A DNA stretch of 64,000 nt from Fragilariopsis cylindrus CCMP1102 (lineage: Eukaryota; Bacillariophyta; Bacillariophyceae; Bacillariales; Bacillariaceae): NCBI GenBank assembly GCA_900095095.1, contig FMBT01000307.1, positions 434,001 to 498,000 on the forward strand, given 5' to 3'. This document shows positions 59,388 to 64,000 of this stretch, one piece after another (the first letter of the stretch is position 1; each line of letters begins with the position of its first letter). The position numbers were made by a program, and so were the translations under genes. The notes under the pieces were generated by a model that was not told where the DNA came from, did not search any database, and was given only the letters and a program-made list of their open reading frames with translations.

Positions 59388-59389
<2 letters not shown>

Positions 59390-59418
<29 letters not shown>
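59390..59418. repeat. GT microsatellite followed by a 17-base G run
   Basis: A GT repeat passes directly into 17 consecutive G bases, a tract hard for any sequencer to count. Confidence 0.9.
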
Positions 59419-59946
59419 TCACATTCATATTATGTAGCATATGATGTGGTTTGCAATCACTCAGGGGATATTCCTCTATATAAATTTGTTGTTTGCATTA
59501 TTATGCATAGCTTTTGTCCCTATTGGTGAATGGACCGGGGACAGGTAGCCCAATGCAATACATACCTGCATACAGGGATCAGGAGGGGACTTGCCTAGCC
59601 TATGGATTCATGCCTTCCTGTCTCTTGTTAAGAATCTGAGCTTGATATCTTGTCTTCTATTAGTTGACTCTTTAAAAAATAAGATACTTTTGAAATAAGA
59701 TCTTACAATTGTAGTAGTAACAGTTACCGTTAGCTCGCTTTCTGTACAGTTTTGGTATAGGGGAATTCAAAACAGGGGATCAAAAAGTTCATCGTCGCGT
59801 TGATGTTCACATTACTTACATGGGTTTCAAAATGAAAAATGACGAGTACAACATAAATTCTCGATGAAAGAAGTGCTATTGACATCCATTTGATTAGCTC
59901 ATCACAGATCAAGCTTGTGTTAACAGTACTTTCCATTATAGCGAGC

Positions 59947-62900
59947 ATGACAGAAGAAGAGTCCCCCGAAAAGTCTACGGAAATAAAATCCGTCGTAAAT
60001 AATTATGCATCACAGTTCTCATCTGAAAAAAATGTTGGGGGTACAGGTTTCTTTTCGTTGGAAGAAAGTAATATCGCGGAACGAGCTAGACGGCTTCAGC
60101 AAGATAAAAATTCGAACAAGTTAGAGAAGAGTAATGGAGATAAGAACGATAGTACCACCGACAGTGAATATAGTATCGCTATCAACGTCAATGAAGGTGA
60201 AGGAGATACGGAGGCAGAAAAGATTAGGTCCCTTCACGAATTCGATTCCTTACTTATTTCGAATCAAGTCAGCGAAAGCGACAACGCGCTCTACAATAGT
60301 CTTGTAGAAGGATTTCGAAGTCTCGGAGAAAGTTACAGTAATAGAGCCTCATCGTCTTCACCAGATGCTATAGGTGCAGCCACTGCGGATTATGAAGAGG
60401 AGAAAGCTGTGAATGGAAACAAAAACAGTGAGACTGATGGACCGAGAACCAAGAAACAACTGCAATTTTCTGCCACCGTCAATTTCATTGATCCTACCAC
60501 AAGAATAGTGTCAGGAGTATCTTCACCGGCATCATCTTCTTCTGCTTCTACTTCTTTGAATGCCACCAAACCTACGAATATGCTTCAACAACAAAGCATG
60601 CTTCATAGACAGGAGAGTGACAGCAGTACAGTTTCAAATTCTTCGTCTCCAGCCATTGAAAATGTATACGAAAACCTAACCTCCATTTTCGAACGCGACT
60701 ATGGATCTACCCTTCGATCGGTTCAGTATAAAAACATACGAACAGGTGAAACCAATACCATAAGCATTTTGCCCGTCCGTCCTGTCATTACTAGACATGG
60801 TAGCAGTAGTGGTACCGTAACTGTTGGCGAAAAGAATGAAGTCAACACACCATGGGGGGGAACCGTTTCCACAGCAATTCTTCCGGCAAGCGACCCGAGT
60901 GAGTGGCACACCGGTCCTTTCTGTCATGTCTACATCGCTGCATGTGAAAGCACTGACCATTATCGTACCAAAATCCGACCCTCATTAAGAGCATTCGTTA
61001 GTCAGCTTGAATCGACTGCCTCAAATACGGCTGGGAATTCGCAGGGGGGACATTCCCAAGATTATTTGATTGTGTACATACCTACTGGAGATGATCGCGC
61101 TATCGCTACGAAAAAGAGCAGAAAAGAATCGCCGTCCATCAATAGCACTGGCAAGAATAGCAATACTTCCGGCTTTTTCCAAAAGGCTCGACAAAGATTC
61201 GGAGGTAATGCGTCATCTCAATCACAGATAGATGACGATGACATGAATAGCAAAGATTCGATGGATAGCGGTGACGACGTAATCGACATAAACGGTAACA
61301 CCAGCTTGGATGGAGACGATATCGATTCTAGGTCTACCTTGTCGAGGAGTGAACGGGCATTGTACAAGAAAATCTCAGTAGATTTCCCAAATGGGAAGGT
61401 TTGCGTACTTTCTACCACCTCTCTGGACCAGACTGATGAGTCGTTCAATTCTGAGGGAGGGTTGGCCATAAAATTCAGGAATGGAACGCCTTCAATCGAA
61501 TATTAGGAACAGTCATCGTGAATGGCTTTCAAGACCGTTGTCGTCGCTATAAAGACGAACTAAAACGACTGGATGCCCAACGAGCCACTGCCGCCACGGC
61601 AACCAAGAATTACGAGAGTGCCGGTGATATCAGCAATGCGCCTCAAAAGATAAATCCTAAATATAGCTTCAATATCAGTCATTTTTTTTTAGTAAAAGAA
61701 TCGTTGGCTTCTTCTTACGAGCAGATGCAACTACCAGCGGAGGCCCTTCTGCAGTACGATGAATTCCGATTGTACATGCCTGACTTGTCTGACAAGGAAG
61801 AAAGCAAGGTGAGAAGAGCACGAAGAAAGTCAAAGGCTCTCGTTGAAGAGAATCCATCACAGAATCTGGCAAAGCTCGCCGACGCTGGGGATTTCTTGGG
61901 GTTCCGAAAGAAGATTCGAACCGAGTATGATCTAACGGCTATACTAGACATCATGCGTCGGTATTTATTTGCGCGTGAATTGTCTTTGCTATTTAGGATG
62001 GAACAGCCTGTAGAGATCCTATCTCGGTGTCAAGCCTTTATTAAGGTGATGTATTCCATATTATTGCGCGGTACCACTGAATTGGATGAAAAAAATCGGG
62101 AAGAGCGGCGAGCCTCTGCAAATCGATGGGTCTGCCAGTTTACTTGGGATATCTATAACTGTGTAACAATGTATTTGAATGCTTCGTCTTGTGCTGAAGA
62201 ACCAAAACAGAAAGGAAATATACAGCTTGACGACATGCTAAAAACTGACCGGAGTATCTTCAAATCTGAACCATCTAGAGGGAATGAAACAGTTGCTTCA
62301 AAGTTGAGTGAAATACTAGATGTATCAAGACTTTTGCTCATGCAACTTGGAGATAACCATCTTGAACATCCAAACCCACTGTCCACTCTCCGAGAGCGTT
62401 ACCCTGAAGATTTACAAATACCTTGGCCACCATGGGTGCCATATAAGTCAAAAACCGATGAGAAAGAAACTAATAAGGATGTATCATTTGTGCTGCAGAT
62501 GCTTCGATCTTTGGAAATGGAACAGTTAAACGTCAATTCTTCCTGGAGGACGACATGGCTTGTATAGATAAGTTCGAAGCTACCTATTTGAAGCTTTGTG
62601 GTGTAATAATTGATACAAGCCACAGAGCGAATCATCTTAGATTCGCAGCCAGAATCCAAGCTGAAGTTGGGGAGTATCATGCACGCAAAGGCAACTTCCC
62701 CTCTGCTGCTGCAAGTTTTCAAAAAATTGTGAAATTGTACAGGATAGGTACGAAACATCTGAATGAATGAATGAATGAAATGAAATGAATAATGAAATGA
62801 AATAAATGAAATGAAATGAAATGAAATGAATTGAATGATTGAATTGAATTGAATGAATGATGACTTTTACAAAAGTAGAAACATACAGTATTTATCTAAC

Positions 62901-64000
62901 CCTTTGTCTTCCGTCATGGTAATAAAATCTTTCTACTTTCGACTTTTCCTTTCCATTACCGTACAACAACTTAATTCAAAGATCATTGGGATCGTTGTCA
63001 CTTCTGGATTGTTTTTCGTCTTGCTTTTTTTCTGCGTACGACTGCCGAACCAGCGGCTTATCTCAAGACTCTATGCTCTTGCTTCAGTCCTCGAAGTGCG
63101 CTTATAGCCCCGAAGAAAGCATTAAATGCACTTTTTGATGACCTTCAAAAGGTGATTGAACATCCAACTATAGGAAATGCTAGATACAGCAGACTTTTGT
63201 TCATTGAGATATCATTGTCTATTTCGACTCCACCAGATGAGTCCCATTTTGGAAGAATATTAGATCATAAACAAGTAGAAAACAGATCTTGCTTTGTTGC
63301 AGACAATCTGTTTATTCCGATATCTATCAAGAGTTTCGTTCCAAAATCCATAGAATTAATTTCTTTGAAGCTATTTATTGTTACTCGCGAAGAGTTCACA
63401 ACCATTCTTGCGAACGGGGACTCTGTGCAAGAGGAAGATGCCGCCAAGATTCTATCCATAAATGTACCTATAAAACTACAACCCGGAGAAAATAATTACA
63501 CATTTGAATGGTCACCCTCCAGTGCTGGCCAGTATGTCTTGTCTACTGTTGAAATAGTTTGGAAAAAAGGATATTTTTATTATGATAGCATGGACTCGCA
63601 AGAGCCGTTACTGAGCATGGAAGTTCTACCTAGCAAACCTACTCATTCAATTTCTTTGGAACCAGCTGCCTTAATTCCTGGATACGATCAAGAGATTCAC
63701 ATAAAAATTGAGGCTGGATCCGATTTTGTGACTTCCGGAACACTTATTCTTTCTGGCACAGATGGATTTCATTGATTCCACCCGGAGAAGATCCAGGTAG
63801 TAGTGAATGGAGAAAAGATTGCGAAATTAAACTCAAGGCGTGTAAACCAGGAGAGATACAGCAGATGACAGCTCATGCCAGATGCGGTCTGATTGAAAAC
63901 TTTTCGAACGAATATTTTTCACAAATTGACTCTATGAATTCTCATGGCTTGGTTGCCAAAATGCAAACTACATATCTGCACGCACATACAGAATATGACA
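59947..64000 (+). CDS. TRAPPC10: TRAPP II complex subunit TRAPPC10/Trs130, cut by the window edge
   Basis: This subunit belongs to the TRAPPII exchange-factor complex of Golgi traffic. Exon 1 is 59947-62747 and exon 2 starts at 63054 and runs off the right edge; the ATA G|CG join is in phase. The first ~300 residues are Ser/Asn/Glu-rich and disordered. The family core then appears: EWHTGPFCHVYIAACES, YLIVYIPTGDD, KKISVDFPNGKVCVLS, EWNAFNRILGTVIVNGFQDR, SLASSYEQMQLPAEALLQYD, FRKKIRTEYDLTAILDIMRR, YLFARELSLLFRM and later the beta-rich region (GENNYTFEWSPSSAGQYVLS). Three one-base slips occur, at 61474 (TT), 62528 (AAA) and 63767 (TTT); each is undone by one base and the match continues, so I read them as assembly errors. 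Confidence 0.88.
62759..62862. repeat. GAATGA / GAAAT microsatellite in a TRAPPC10 intron
   Basis: GAATGA, GAAAT and GAATT units run for about 100 bp directly after the donor site at 62748. Confidence 0.9.

Larger units (their letters stand above)
53567..59946. other. Large gene-poor region
   Basis: A 6.4 kb stretch without any gene I can support. One open frame of 150 codons on the minus strand (53993-53541) overlaps the GH47 3' end and has no recognisable domain. Between 54 and 57 kb both strands are full of stops in all frames. From about 57.3 to 59.6 kb the + strand becomes T/G-rich. It contains a tandem duplication at 58191-58282 and a GT/G run at 59390-59418. It could be decayed mobile DNA or non-coding transcript DNA; I find no terminal repeats or polymerase remnants. 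Confidence 0.5.

Overview
The window looks like nuclear DNA of a photosynthetic stramenopile, most likely a diatom. Genes lie on both strands with short GT-AG introns of roughly 100-230 bp. Several proteins start with a signal peptide followed by a Phe at the presumed cleavage site, the bipartite presequence of secondary red plastids. The content also fits: a fused betaine-lipid synthase, a very large 1,3-beta-glucan synthase and a bestrophin with a long tail. Species cannot be fixed from the sequence alone.

Layout. 0.3-10.6 kb: proteasome lid subunit RPN5 (-), an unknown thylakoid-lumen protein (+), a topoisomerase III fragment (+), an ankyrin-PP2C phosphatase (+) and betaine lipid synthase BTA1 (-). 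12-16.2 kb: a membrane protein joining an Mpo1-like and a phospholipid-methyltransferase-like domain (+), a small TIR element just after its stop, and diphthine methylesterase DPH7 (-). 17.1-28.6 kb: a bestrophin-like channel with a repeat-bearing tail (-), a TCAIM-like mitochondrial protein (-), a dephospho-CoA kinase with a plastid-type leader (+) and a bromodomain-PWWP protein (-). 29.1-43.8 kb: exocyst SEC15 (+), a DHHC palmitoyltransferase (-), a small zinc-finger protein (+) and the glucan synthase (-). 46.3-53.6 kb: a plastid-type pseudokinase (+), mitoribosomal bL19 (-) and a GH47 alpha-mannosidase (+). 53.6-59.9 kb is a gene-poor stretch. A TRAPPC10/Trs130 gene (+) then runs off the right edge.

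Themes. There is no operon, but functions cluster loosely. Membrane lipids: BTA1 and the methyltransferase-like protein are divergent neighbours. Secretory pathway: SEC15, DHHC, GH47, TRAPPC10 and the glucan synthase. Plastid: lumen protein, bestrophin, dephospho-CoA kinase and pseudokinase.

Caution. At least fourteen small reading-frame slips fall inside otherwise well-kept genes, nearly all at homopolymers and mostly one missing base, with no substitution stops beside them. I read them as likely uncorrected long-read assembly errors. Intron borders were chosen by GT/AG, phase and family resemblance. In every multi-exon gene that lies wholly in the window and has a defined start, the summed exons (after allowing for the slips) come to a whole number of codons.
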